NCBI GenBank assembly: GCA_963754135.1
Contig: CAVWEY010000002.1
Coordinates: forward strand, 124,001-188,000
Reading direction: 5' to 3'
DNA from: JAJFUI01 sp963754135
GTDB taxonomy: Bacteria; Planctomycetota; Planctomycetia; Pirellulales; Thermoguttaceae
Length of the DNA stretch: 64,000 bases
The notes under the pieces were generated by a model. It worked only from the letters and a program-made list of their open reading frames with translations. It was not told where the DNA came from and did no database searches. Below, in pieces: positions 1 through 8,036 of the stretch. How positions within the stretch are numbered: position 1 is the stretch's first letter; each line of letters begins with the position of its first letter. Both the position numbers and the translations under genes were made by a program.

Positions 1-3
1 TGA

Positions 4-1485
4 CTATGGTTTCTTTCTTGCTTCGCGTTTCTTCCGCCGTATCTCGCGTTCGTGCTCTTTTCTCAGTTTGGCCCGCTCGGCCGAGGTCAAGCGTTTGCCG
101 GTGCCGACTTTCTGTTTGGCGAGTCTTCCGGCAGGGTTCAACATGCCGCCCTGGGTGACTTCCTGCATCATCCGCATCCGCTCGCGCATGCCCATGCCCG
201 ACATCCGCTTCATCAAGTCGGCCATGCCGTCGAACTGCTTGACCAGTTCGTTCACTTCGTGCGGCTCGACGCCGGCCCCGGCGGCAATGCGGCGGCGGCG
301 GCTCTGGTCGACCACTTTCGAGGGGTTGCGGCGTTCGTCGGGGGTCATCGAGTCGATGATGCCCACCAGCCGCTTCATGTCCTTTTCGGCGTCGATCTCG
401 CCCAGCGCGTCGCCCATCGCACTGAGTCCGGGGATCATGCCCATGATCTTGTTGATCGGCCCGAGCTTCTTCGTCTGGCCGAGCATCTTCTTGAAGTCGT
501 CGAGGGTGAACTCCCCCTTGCGGAGCCGGGCCTCCTGATTGGCCATCTCCTCCTGGTCGAACTTCTGCTGGGCCTGCTCCACGAGCGTTAGCACGTCGCC
601 CATGCCGAGGATCCGCCCGGCCATGCGGTCGGGATGAAACTCCTCCAGGGCGTCCAGGTGCTCGCCCGTGCCGACGAACTTGATCGGCACGCCCGTGACC
701 GACTTGACCGAGAGGGCCGCCCCGCCGCGGGCGTCGCCGTCCAGCTTGGTCATGATCACGCCGTCGAGCTCCAACGCCTCGTTGAACGCCTTGGCGCTTA
801 AGACGGCGTCCTGGCCGGTCATCGCGTCCACGACCAGGTAGACTTGGTCGGGACCGAGGCGGCGGTCGATCAACGTCAGTTGGTTCATCAACTCGGCGTC
901 GACGTGCAGCCGGCCGGCCGTGTCGAGGATCGCCACGTCGGCCCCCGTCTCCTTGGCCTGCTTCACCGCGGCCTGGCAGAGCGCCACGGGGTCCTTCGCC
1001 GCCAGATCGGCATAGACCGGCAGTTCGAGTTGCTGGCCGAGGACCTGCAACTGCTGGATGGCGGCGGGCCGCTGCAAGTCGGCGGCCACCAGCATGGGCT
1101 TCCGGCCGTTCTGGCGGAGCATCCGGCCCAACTTGCCGCAGGTGGTCGTCTTGCCGGAGCCTTGCAGCCCGCAGAGCATCAGCACCGTGACGCCCGGATG
1201 GAGGTGGAGCGAATGGTCCACCGGGCCCATCAGGTTGACCAGTTCGCGGCCGACGATGCCGATCAGGTGCTGGGTGGGGTCGAGCGACTTGAGGACCGTC
1301 TCGCCGACGGCCTGCTCGCTGACGTGGCCCATGAAGTCCTTGACCACGGAGAGGCTGACGTCGGCTTCGAGCAAGGCCCGGCGGACCAGCTCCAGGCCGT
1401 CGCGCATGTTCGACTCGGTGAGCCGGCCCTTGCCGCGCAAGGACCGGATTGCCGAACTCAGGCTTTCTTGGAGTGACTCGAACAT
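4..1485 (-). CDS. ffh: Signal recognition particle protein Ffh
   Basis: GTPase of the signal recognition particle, which binds SRP RNA and signal sequences and delivers ribosomes to FtsY at the membrane. The 493-residue product has the N domain, then the G domain with P-loop GLQGSGKTT (residues 106-114), DTAGRLH and TKLDGDARGG, then a methionine-rich M domain with MSGMGMRERMRMM. The length is normal for the family. An upstream in-frame extension exists, but the family N-terminus begins at MFESLQESL, so that ATG (1485) is chosen. The stop lies three bases inside the window edge, so the gene is complete. A promoter-like pair lies just upstream. Confidence 0.97.
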   Translation of the reverse strand: MFESLQESLSSAIRSLRGKGRLTESNMRDGLELVRRALLEADVSLSVVKDFMGHVSEQAVGETVLKSLDPTQHLIGIVGRELVNLMGPVDHSLHLHPGVTVLMLCGLQGSGKTTTCGKLGRMLRQNGRKPMLVAADLQRPAAIQQLQVLGQQLELPVYADLAAKDPVALCQAAVKQAKETGADVAILDTAGRLHVDAELMNQLTLIDRRLGPDQVYLVVDAMTGQDAVLSAKAFNEALELDGVIMTKLDGDARGGAALSVKSVTGVPIKFVGTGEHLDALEEFHPDRMAGRILGMGDVLTLVEQAQQKFDQEEMANQEARLRKGEFTLDDFKKMLGQTKKLGPINKIMGMIPGLSAMGDALGEIDAEKDMKRLVGIIDSMTPDERRNPSKVVDQSRRRRIAAGAGVEPHEVNELVKQFDGMADLMKRMSGMGMRERMRMMQEVTQGGMLNPAGRLAKQKVGTGKRLTSAERAKLRKEHEREIRRKKREARKKP

Positions 1486-1510
1486 GGCATCCCCAGCGAA
1501 CGAATCCCTT

Positions 1511-1540
1511 ATAGTAACTAATGACCGGGCATCTTGGCAA
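1511..1540 (-). promoter_or_regulatory. Putative sigma70-type promoter of ffh
   Basis: On the minus strand TTGCCA (plus 1535-1540) and TACTAT (plus 1511-1516) are separated by 18 bases. The -10 box lies 25 bases before the ffh start codon. This is motif recognition only. Confidence 0.45.
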
Positions 1541-1638
1541 TGCGTCCCGCCGGCGGGTGGTGGTACAATTTGGCCCGATTTTTTTCTGAGCCAAGGAAAA
1601 AGGCGGAATACCCCCCGCGACCCCTTAATCGGGTGGGG

Positions 1639-1666
1639 TTGACACCATCTGGGCGTTGTGTATGCT
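1639..1666 (+). promoter_or_regulatory. Strong consensus promoter
   Basis: TTGACA (1639-1644) and TATGCT (1661-1666) are spaced by 16 bases, with transcription expected to start near 1674. It points away from ffh towards the hairpin unit and the IS-interrupted small gene. It is one of the best -35/-10 matches in the window. Confidence 0.55.
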
Positions 1667-1673
1667 AAAAAGA

Positions 1674-1800
1674 GTTGATGCGGGGGAAAAACCACCCCGG
1701 AGGTCAGTCCGAATTTCTCGGCCTACGGGTTCCCCAACGTCACACCCTTTCGAGAACGCCTGCTGAGAACCACACACGCTCGTCAGGCGTTCTCTCTTTT
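1674..1800 (+). ncRNA. Candidate small RNA or structured leader (about 125 nt)
   Basis: The stretch lies between a consensus promoter and an intrinsic-terminator-like hairpin and has no convincing reading frame with a ribosome binding site. It could be a free-standing small RNA, or a leader with an attenuator ahead of the small gene that starts after 1800. SRP RNA was considered because ffh is adjacent. There is a faint match (GGTCAGTCCGAA), but the conserved GGAAG/AGCAG helix-8 elements are absent, so no family is assigned. Confidence 0.35.
1752..1800 (+). terminator. Terminator-like hairpin
   Basis: An 11-base arm GAGAACGCCTG (1752-1762) pairs perfectly with CAGGCGTTCTC (1784-1794) across a 21-base loop, and a TCTTTT run follows (1795-1800). 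The loop is long for an intrinsic terminator, so an attenuator or a repeat element is also possible. Confidence 0.45.
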
Positions 1801-2014
1801 ATGCCCTACACAACTGCCATCGCCCGTGCGCTGCTCATGGATGCCGCTAGCAGTCCCAATTCGTCAGGCAGCACAAGGCGTATTTTGCGCAGTGAAGCCT
1901 ATCGGCCCGATAACCGTTTGGCAATTCCTAACGGGCCAACAATATGCCGCCAACGGCGTCCTAACCCTGACCACAGGAGCATTCGTGAGGCAAGGCGTGA
2001 ATTGGAATCAGTTG

Positions 2015-3692
2015 CTATGCCGTTGCGCTTTTTCGTTGTGAAAGCAATGCTAGCGTGGCGTAAATGATGTTGGGACGAACAAAAAGACTCCGTATCCTGG
2101 ATGAGTCCACAACAAACCGGGCGGCAGGATCGCCGTCCGCATCCAGGAAAGGAGTCTGCCATGATCGTATTGGGCGTACCTCGGGAGGTCAAGTCGTTCT
2201 TTTCCAAAACCACGGCGAAGTGCTCCCGGCCCATCCAACGCGCCTTGGCTCCGATGGTGCTGGCCTTCCTCCTGGCTCCTCATCGACGCTGCCTCAAGAC
2301 GATCGCGGGCGAGGTCCTGGGCGGTCGCTGTCACGCGGCCACGATCTCTCGCCGGCTGACCAACCCCCAATGGCGAACGCGGGATTGGTGTGTGGACCTG
2401 TACGACCGGCTCTTGGACAACGTGGATGCCTGGGAGCGACGACAGGCGAAAGGCAAGCGGCGGCAATGGATCGTGGCCATCGACACAACCTACCATGCCA
2501 CGATGTCGGAGCAGATGGAAAACTTGATCCTCATGTCGAAGCGGCGGAATCCCGCGCGGAAGAACACCCGCCAGCACGCCTTTCTGATGGGGCTGGTGCT
2601 GACCGACCGCGGCGCGCGGCTGCCTGTGCCGCGGAAGAGCTACTACACGGCGGATTACTGCCGCAAACACAAGCGGCGCTTTCGGACGACGATCGACCTG
2701 GCGGCGGCTATGATCCGCGAACTGCGCGTGCCCGACGACGTGGACGTGATCGTGACCTTCGACAGCGCCTTCGATGCCGGCGCGATCCACAAAGCGTGCC
2801 GAAAACGCCATTTTCACGCGGTCTTTCCGCTCGATCCGAATCGGGTGCTGGCCCGCACACCAGACCAGGACGCGGCGTTGGTCTCGGGCGACCCCGTGGT
2901 GGCCTGGACGCGGCGCTGGACACGGAAGGAGTTTGCCCTGCTCGACCTCGCGGTGGACAACGAAGACCACGTCTTCGCCCGTCGGCGACACGCCGACAAC
3001 TTGCGAGTCAAGAAAACGAAGCGGCGGTACGCCGTCGCGGCGCGCCAAGCGACGGTCTCCAAGCTGGGCGACTGTCTGATCGTGGCGTCGTACAAGGAGA
3101 ATCCGAAGGTGCAACTCTCGCCGGGCCAGTCGGCCGAGTGGTGGGCCTACCATCGCGCCCCAGTTTCGTATCGCCGCGAAGACAGTCGCAAGCCGGCGCG
3201 TTGGCACCGCAAGGTGCTGGCTTGCACCGATCTGACGGCGACCGCCCGGCAGGTGATCGAGTGGTACGAAGTCCGCTGGCAGGTGGAACTGTTCTTCCGG
3301 GAATTGAAGAGTCGGATGCAGTTCGAGTGTTATGTGCTGATGAAGTTCGAGGCGGTGGAGCGTTACCTGGACATGCTGCTGATGGGGTTGTTGTTGCTGG
3401 AGCAGCAACGGCTGCGCGATATGCAGCGGGAGGGCGTGAAGATCGGAGCCGACTGGGTACAGGCCCGTGCGACGGACCGATTGCGGATGCTCGAATCGCT
3501 CTGCCAGCGATGGAACGTCGCGTGGATCGAGCATCGTCTGCGTACCGTTGGCGGGCGGTGTCGCCTGCTCCGCGAACTGCGTCGTCAGACTCCTTGCCAG
3601 GTCGCATAAGGCAAACATCGCACAACCGCCCTCAAATACCGAGAAACCAAGGCGTTTCACAACGATTCACCGAAAAAAGCGCAACGGCATAG
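2015..3692 (+). mobile_element. Complete IS4-like insertion sequence, 1678 bp
   Basis: Terminal inverted repeats begin CTATGCCGTTGCGCTTTTT at the left end (2015-2035) and match the complement of 3671-3692, differing by one extra T. The element is flanked by perfect 9-bp direct repeats AATCAGTTG (2006-2014 and 3693-3701). A 9-bp duplication is known for several IS4-type elements such as IS10 and IS50. A single transposase gene fills it. Intact ends, target duplication and reading frame point to recent, potentially active insertion. Confidence 0.93.
2161..3609 (+). CDS. IS4-family DDE transposase
   Basis: A 482-residue transposase that would cut and join the ends of the surrounding IS. Candidate catalytic acidic residues are in AIDTTYHA and VTFDSAFDAG. 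The IS4 signature Y-x2-R-x3-E-x6-K is exact in YEVRWQVELFFRELK. ATG 2161 is preferred over an upstream start because GGAAAGGAG lies just before it. The length is typical and there is no frameshift. A longer overlapping frame on the same strand is a shadow. Confidence 0.95.
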   Translation: MIVLGVPREVKSFFSKTTAKCSRPIQRALAPMVLAFLLAPHRRCLKTIAGEVLGGRCHAATISRRLTNPQWRTRDWCVDLYDRLLDNVDAWERRQAKGKRRQWIVAIDTTYHATMSEQMENLILMSKRRNPARKNTRQHAFLMGLVLTDRGARLPVPRKSYYTADYCRKHKRRFRTTIDLAAAMIRELRVPDDVDVIVTFDSAFDAGAIHKACRKRHFHAVFPLDPNRVLARTPDQDAALVSGDPVVAWTRRWTRKEFALLDLAVDNEDHVFARRRHADNLRVKKTKRRYAVAARQATVSKLGDCLIVASYKENPKVQLSPGQSAEWWAYHRAPVSYRREDSRKPARWHRKVLACTDLTATARQVIEWYEVRWQVELFFRELKSRMQFECYVLMKFEAVERYLDMLLMGLLLLEQQRLRDMQREGVKIGADWVQARATDRLRMLESLCQRWNVAWIEHRLRTVGGRCRLLRELRRQTPCQVA

Positions 3693-3768
3693 AATCAGTT
3701 GTTGATCTATCTCTACGACGCAACAGTCACGACTGCTGGCTCCACTGTTGGAGGGTATTACCTTTACA

Positions 3769-3993
3769 ATGCAAATAAGAAATAGACCAATTAACGCTGT
3801 TGTAGCTCTTGGGGCTGTGCCACTTACTTTGGCCATACTTGGCGGCGCGGTAGGTCTGCTTCTTGATTCTCCGATCATTCTTCGAGCCGCCGTATGCCTC
3901 TTTGGTTTCACGGTTCTCCTGAGCTTTGTGCCCTTAATCGGCACGGTCCTATACCTCGTTTACGAGGAGATATGGCAAAAGAGACGAAAGTAG
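3769..3993 (+). CDS. Small two-helix membrane protein
   Basis: A 74-residue product of unknown function with two hydrophobic segments (about residues 10-32 and 40-62) and a basic tail ending WQKRRK. ATG 3769 follows GGAGGG at 3750. It overlaps the 3' end of the IS-interrupted gene by 17 bases, so it was probably its operon partner; the IS now separates it from the promoter at 1639. No family is recognised. Confidence 0.55.
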   Translation: MQIRNRPINAVVALGAVPLTLAILGGAVGLLLDSPIILRAAVCLFGFTVLLSFVPLIGTVLYLVYEEIWQKRRK

Positions 3994-4014
3994 GAATCGG
4001 GTGTCCTGGCCCAG

Positions 4015-4282
4015 GTGCGCCGTGAAAGGTTTGTTGTTCCAGCAGGTGAAAGTCCTGTCCCGGTGTCATGGTCCAGGGAGTCTTGACAACCAGGATGAAG
4101 GAGCGAGAGACCCCACAAGATAGCGGACGAAAAAAGGCGTGAACGAGACACTTTCCGGCGGCGTCACGCCGAGTGGCGCTGAGAACCGGCTTGCTGTTTG
4201 ACAATTCGGTTGGAACTTGGCGATGTGAGCATCGTGGGCGCACACGAACAGCGCGACGGTCACAAGAGGGCCGCTCCGCCAA
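4015..4282 (+). other. Possible degenerate group II intron 5' segment
   Basis: No gene is seen here. The stretch opens with GTGCGCC (4015), the 5' consensus of group II introns (GTGYG), and continues with CAGCAGGTGAAAGTCCTG, which resembles the domain I start of bacterial group II introns. No reverse transcriptase frame follows; an integrase remnant lies downstream on the other strand. This is recognition from memory of intron sequences, not a structure fold. Confidence 0.3.
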
Positions 4283-4726
4283 TCAGGCTGCCCGCTTGAG
4301 CGTGACGATGGGCAAGTGTTTCCGGCCAGCGTAGAAGCTGACTTCTAACGTCAGCTTTGCACCGGGGCTGCCGCGAACCAATGCCCAGGGCTTGGCACAA
4401 GGCGAGCCGCGCGGCCAACGTGAGCGAGGCTCGAATCGCGGCTTGCGGTTGGCGGGATGGTGACTGTGGTATACTTCGTCCGGCGTCTTTCCGCCGAGCC
4501 CTGTGTACGGACGACAGGCATTGTACCAGTCCGCAATCGCCGTAAGCTCCCGCTGGAATGCATCGCGCCGGTAGGGCACCAGCAGCAAGCATCCCAGCAG
4601 GCATTTCATTGTCAAAATGAAACGCTCGACGACTAAGATACCGCCGTGTTTCCCCACGGCGCCATAGCGCGGCCGCTTGATTCCCTTGCGCCGGCACCAG
4701 GCACGGAAGCCAGGGCAGTCAAACCG
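4283..4726 (-). pseudogene. Integrase-core transposase, 3' remnant
   Basis: The C-terminal part of an rve-type (IS3/IS481-like) transposase. It reads FRAWCRRKGIKRPRYGAVGK, then VVERFI, then the WYN..RPYTGLGGKTPDEVY motif that ends such integrase domains. The N-terminal helix-turn-helix and the first catalytic residues are missing, and no start codon lies in the conserved frame before 4726. It is a decayed mobile-element fragment next to the possible intron remnant, marking this spot as an insertion-prone site. Confidence 0.75.
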
Positions 4727-4819
4727 ACGGCTCGGGCCAAGGTTTGATGGAATCCTGCCACCGGCGTTGCCGGTTCCGCGGACTTACCCGCCGGGCTGGT
4801 GGTCCCCCAAAAGGGCAGC

Positions 4820-4825
4820 TATAAT
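4820..4825 (+). promoter_or_regulatory. TATAAT box, possible leaderless start
   Basis: A perfect TATAAT lies only 6 bases before the ATG at 4832, which would put the transcription start at or next to the start codon. No ribosome binding site precedes the ATG. No clear -35 box is seen at the expected spacing. Confidence 0.35.
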
Positions 4826-4831
4826 TGTGAC

Positions 4832-6131
4832 ATGGACCAACCCACGGCCATCTGGAATCACTGTCTCGATTGTGCCGCATTGACCGACATCGGGCTGCGC
4901 CGGGCGAATAACCAGGATTCCTATGCGGTGGTGTTGGCCGGAGACCAGGCGGATTTCCAGCAGCGCGGCCATTTCTTCATGGTTTGCGACGGCATGGGCG
5001 CCCATGCCGCCGGAGAGCTGGCCAGCAAAATGGCCACCGACGTGGTCTCGTTGGCCTATCGCAAGCTGCTGGACCAATCGCCGCCGGAGGCCCTGCTGTC
5101 GGCCATCCTCGACGCCAACCGGCAAGTCAACATCCGCGGCCAGGCAAGCCCCGACTTCCGCGGAATGGGCACAACGGCCACGACCCTGGTTCTGCTCCCC
5201 GTCGGCGCGCTAGTGGCCCACGTCGGCGACAGCCGCGCCTACCGCCTCCGCGGCAGCCGGCTCGAGCAGTTGACCTTCGACCACAGCCTGGTATGGGAGA
5301 TGCGGGCCTCGGGCCAGTTGCCCTCCAACGAGGTCCCCGGCTACATTTCCAAGAATATCATTACCCGATCGCTCGGACCGAACCCTACGGTGCAGATCGA
5401 CCTGGAGGGACCACTGCCGGTCCAGGCGGGCGACACCTTCCTCGTGTGCTGCGATGGCCTGTCGAACCCGGTGAAGGATGAGGAGATCGGAATGGTCCTC
5501 GGCTGCCTGCCACCCGCCGAGGCGGTTCGGGCGCTGAATCGACTTGGCCTGTTTGCGGGGCGGCCCCGATAACATTACGGCCATTGTGGTCCGTGTCTTG
5601 GGTCCCCAGGTTGTCCAGACCCCCGAGGCTGAACATTCTGTCCGGAGCACGCCGGCCAGCGTCCGACCGGTCCATCCGCTGATTTGGACATTGTTGGGGG
5701 TGACGTCGCTGGCGGCCGTCGGGCTGTCGATTCTGGGCGACACGTGGATGGCGTTGGCGTGCTTTGTCGCCGCCGGGGCGGCGGCGACGGCGGCCTTGTG
5801 GCAACGCTACGGCGGCGGCCAACGTCAACCTCAGGCCGACAACCGGCGCTTCGGCCGCGGCCCGTACGTCGCCATTGACGCCGCCCCGACCCCCGAACTG
5901 CTCTCCCGCCTGGCCGAGATCGTCCGCCAGCTCCGCGACGCCGCGGTGAGCGAGAATTGGCAGGTCGATTGGACCGGCTTTGACGGCCTGCTGGCCCAGG
6001 CGGCGGCCGCCATGCGGGCCGGCAACATCGCCGACGCCGCCCGCGGCCATCTCCGCGCCATCACCTCGATCATGGCCCAATTGCGCCAGCAACGGAGTGC
6101 TAGCAGCGATAGCGGGGTGTTCAACTTGTGA
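4832..6131 (+). CDS. PP2C-type Ser/Thr protein phosphatase with C-terminal membrane segments (frameshift)
   Basis: Metal-dependent phosphatase of the PPM/PP2C family that would remove phosphate from Ser/Thr of partner proteins. Motifs run in order: NQDSYAV, VCDGMGAHAAGE, MGTTATTLVL, HVGDSRAYR, CCDGLSN and GGPDNITAIVVRV, covering the usual metal-binding Asp residues. The last motif is in a different frame from the rest. One extra A near 5537-5538 explains it, since removing it gives ALIDLACLRGGPDNIT. The corrected product is about 432 residues. After the phosphatase domain come two hydrophobic segments (about 5680-5800) and a cytoplasmic tail, so it is probably membrane-anchored. A two-component system follows. 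Confidence 0.88.
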
Positions 6132-6197
6132 AGCGGGCGGTTCCCCTTGCCCCACCGCGTCCGGTTCTGCTACACTCCCCCTCCCCAATAGGGCAGA

Positions 6198-6250
6198 ATG
6201 TAGCGCGGCACGCGCCGTGTGCCCCCGCACGCGGAGCGTGCGGAGTACAT
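6198..6250. repeat. Imperfect palindromic element upstream of the kinase
   Basis: Arms ATGTAGCGCGGCACGC... and ...GCGTGCGGAGTACAT pair imperfectly. The right arm shares ACGCGGAGCGTG and GGAGTACAT with the element at 33281-33340, so they are one family. It lies directly before the kinase ribosome binding site. Confidence 0.55.
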
Positions 6251-6272
6251 CTGCGCGACAAGGAGGTCGCCG

Positions 6273-8036
6273 GTGCCGTCGAAGTGGCCGATCCGCCGCA
6301 AGCTGTTGCTCGGGCTGAGCCTGCTGGTCCTGGTCGTGGCGATCCTATCGAGCACCGGCCTAGTGGCCACCTACGCCTACCGCAACCTGGTCAACAGCCT
6401 GAGTTGGCGGGTGAGCGAACTGCCGCTGGCGGCGGAACTCAGCCGGCACGTGAGCGACCTGCGGATCACGCTGGGCGAACTCCGTGGATTGCGGGTCAAC
6501 ACCTTCCCCGACACCCATCGCGACCTGGTGCCCCTGCGGGTGCGGATCGCCCGCGACCAGTTCTCTTCCCAGTTGGACGAAGTTGATCAGACGCTGGTGC
6601 GTTACCGGGACCAACTCGCTGGCGAGGCCAGCGCGGACCCGCAGATGTCGGATCACGGGCGGGAAGAGGAGACACTGCGGAAGATCGAGGCCCAACTGGA
6701 GCGCATCCGCACCGCCAACCGCGACGAAGACTGGATGCTCGACAACGTCAAGATCGGCTGGCTGGACGTGGAGTTGGAGCGGCTGCAAGTCCTCGCCTTG
6801 GAACTGCCCGGCCACTTGCAGGCGAAGCTGGCCGGCCTGTCGCGCGAGGTCCGCGGGCGGTACGACGTGCTGATCGTCAGCGCGTGGACCGCCACGCTCT
6901 CGGCCGGGCTGATCTTTCTGCTGTTCATGCGGCTGGGATACCGTTGGATTTTCCGGCCGCTGCGGACGTTGATTGCCGGCTCGCGGCGGGTGGCGGCCGG
7001 CGAGTTCGGCCACCGCATCCGCCTGGACACCCGCGACGAGATGGCCGAGTTGGCCAAGGCCATGAATGACATGACGGCCCGCTTCCAGGAAATCCGCGAC
7101 GACCTGGACCACCAGGTGCAGGTCCGAACGAAGCAGGCGGTCCGCAGCGAGCAGTTGGCGGGCGTCGGCTTCCTGGCGGCCGGGGTGGCCCACGAAATCA
7201 ACAACCCGCTGGCCTCGATCGCCATGTGCGCCGAGTCGCTGGAGGGCCGCTTTCAAGAACTCTTTGCAGTCAACCATGAATCGACCTGCCATAGTAGCCG
7301 TCATCCTGAGCGAAGCGAAGGATCTGGCGCGGACTCAGAGGAGATCCTTCGCCTCGCTCAGGATGACGGCTGCGAGAACGATCCGCAACAGGCCGTCATC
7401 GGCAACTATCTGCGGATGATCCAGACCGAGGCCTTCCGCTGCAAGGGGATCACCGGGAAGCTGCTGGACTTCGCCCGCATTGGGCCGGGCAAGCGGGAGG
7501 AAAGCGAGTTGGGCGAGCTTGTGCGCAGCGTCATCGAGATGCTCGGCCACCTGGGCAAGTATCAGCGGAAGCGCATCGAGTTTGCCCCCTGCGGGCCGGT
7601 GCGGGCCGAAGTGAATCCGCAGGAAATCCAGCAAGTCGTGCTGAACCTGTTCACCAACGCCCTGGACAGCATGGACGACGGCGGAACGGTCCGCGTCACC
7701 TTGGACGCCCGCGACGGCTGCGCCGTACTGACGGTGGCCGATGACGGTTGCGGGATGGAGCCGGGGGTGCTGGAACGGGTATTCGAGCCGTTCTTCACCC
7801 GTCGTCGCGGCGGCCAGGGCACGGGGTTGGGACTTTCGATCACTTATCGCATCGTTGCCGACCACGGCGGCGAGATCGAGGCCCAGAGCGCCGGCGCCGG
7901 ACGCGGATCGACGTTCCGCGTCCGCCTGCCGCTCGATGGTAGTCCGCACACGCCGTGCGCGGACCCGGCACACGGCGTGTGCCGGCTACATTGGGAACCG
8001 CAGAAGGAGGACGACCATCGCTCCCGCGCCGCATAA
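6273..8036 (+). CDS. Sensor histidine kinase (HAMP-HisKA-HATPase)
   Basis: Membrane sensor of a two-component pair, 587 residues. The GTG start at 6273 is set by AAGGAGG six bases upstream. Order: first membrane helix (residues 10-33), periplasmic helical sensor, second membrane helix, HAMP linker (IFRPLRTL...), H-box GVAHEINNP with phospho-acceptor His307, then NLFTNALD, DDGCGM, FEPFFT and GQGTGLGLS of the ATPase domain. A palindromic element is inserted in frame after the first HisKA helix, encoding HPERSEGSG and RLAQDDG. A second palindrome supplies the odd C-terminal tail after VRLPL. The sigma54-type regulator follows immediately. Confidence 0.93.
   Translation: MPSKWPIRRKLLLGLSLLVLVVAILSSTGLVATYAYRNLVNSLSWRVSELPLAAELSRHVSDLRITLGELRGLRVNTFPDTHRDLVPLRVRIARDQFSSQLDEVDQTLVRYRDQLAGEASADPQMSDHGREEETLRKIEAQLERIRTANRDEDWMLDNVKIGWLDVELERLQVLALELPGHLQAKLAGLSREVRGRYDVLIVSAWTATLSAGLIFLLFMRLGYRWIFRPLRTLIAGSRRVAAGEFGHRIRLDTRDEMAELAKAMNDMTARFQEIRDDLDHQVQVRTKQAVRSEQLAGVGFLAAGVAHEINNPLASIAMCAESLEGRFQELFAVNHESTCHSSRHPERSEGSGADSEEILRLAQDDGCENDPQQAVIGNYLRMIQTEAFRCKGITGKLLDFARIGPGKREESELGELVRSVIEMLGHLGKYQRKRIEFAPCGPVRAEVNPQEIQQVVLNLFTNALDSMDDGGTVRVTLDARDGCAVLTVADDGCGMEPGVLERVFEPFFTRRRGGQGTGLGLSITYRIVADHGGEIEAQSAGAGRGSTFRVRLPLDGSPHTPCADPAHGVCRLHWEPQKEDDHRSRAA
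7297..7370. repeat. Palindromic element inserted in frame in the kinase gene
   Basis: Two 29-bp arms (7297-7325 and 7342-7370) are inverted copies with one mismatch, around a 16-base spacer. The left arm starts GCCGTCATCCTGAGCG. The translated peptide (HPERSEGS...LRLAQDD) does not belong to histidine kinases, and flanking kinase sequence resumes on both sides. Confidence 0.85.
7939..7989. repeat. Imperfect palindrome at the kinase 3' end
   Basis: Two 25-bp arms, 7939-7963 and 7965-7989, pair with about four mismatches around GCACACGCCGTG-like cores. The kinase frame runs through it, giving a Cys/His-containing tail not expected for the family, so the original stop was probably displaced. Confidence 0.6.

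Larger units (their letters stand above)
2006..3701. repeat. 9-bp target-site duplication flanking the IS
   Basis: AATCAGTTG occurs at 2006-2014 and again at 3693-3701, immediately outside the two IS termini. Removing one copy restores an open reading frame across the site, which independently supports the boundaries. Confidence 0.93.
1826..3785 (+). pseudogene. Small gene interrupted by an insertion sequence
   Basis: The reading frame open before the IS ends ...GVNWNQL at 2014. If the IS and one copy of its 9-bp target duplication are removed, the same frame continues at 3702 with LIYLYDATVTTAGSTVGGYY and stops at 3785. This gives about 90 residues counted from GTG 1826 (ATG 1841 and more upstream starts are possible; no clear ribosome binding site). 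The 3' end overlaps the start of the next small membrane-protein gene by 17 bases, suggesting they were once translationally linked. The Gly/Thr/Tyr-rich product is not recognised. Confidence 0.6.

Noticed and set aside
52..1642. Long plus-strand frames across the ffh region
   Set aside because: They are antisense shadows of a high-GC gene with biased third positions and have no family resemblance.
1674..1800. SRP RNA gene next to ffh
   Set aside because: Only a short GGTCAG-like match exists; the conserved helix-8 loop sequences are missing, so it is kept as an unassigned RNA candidate.
2064..3692. 542-residue frame overlapping the transposase on the same strand
   Set aside because: The IS4 signature and catalytic residues lie in the other frame; this one extends to the last base of the IS and is a compositional shadow.
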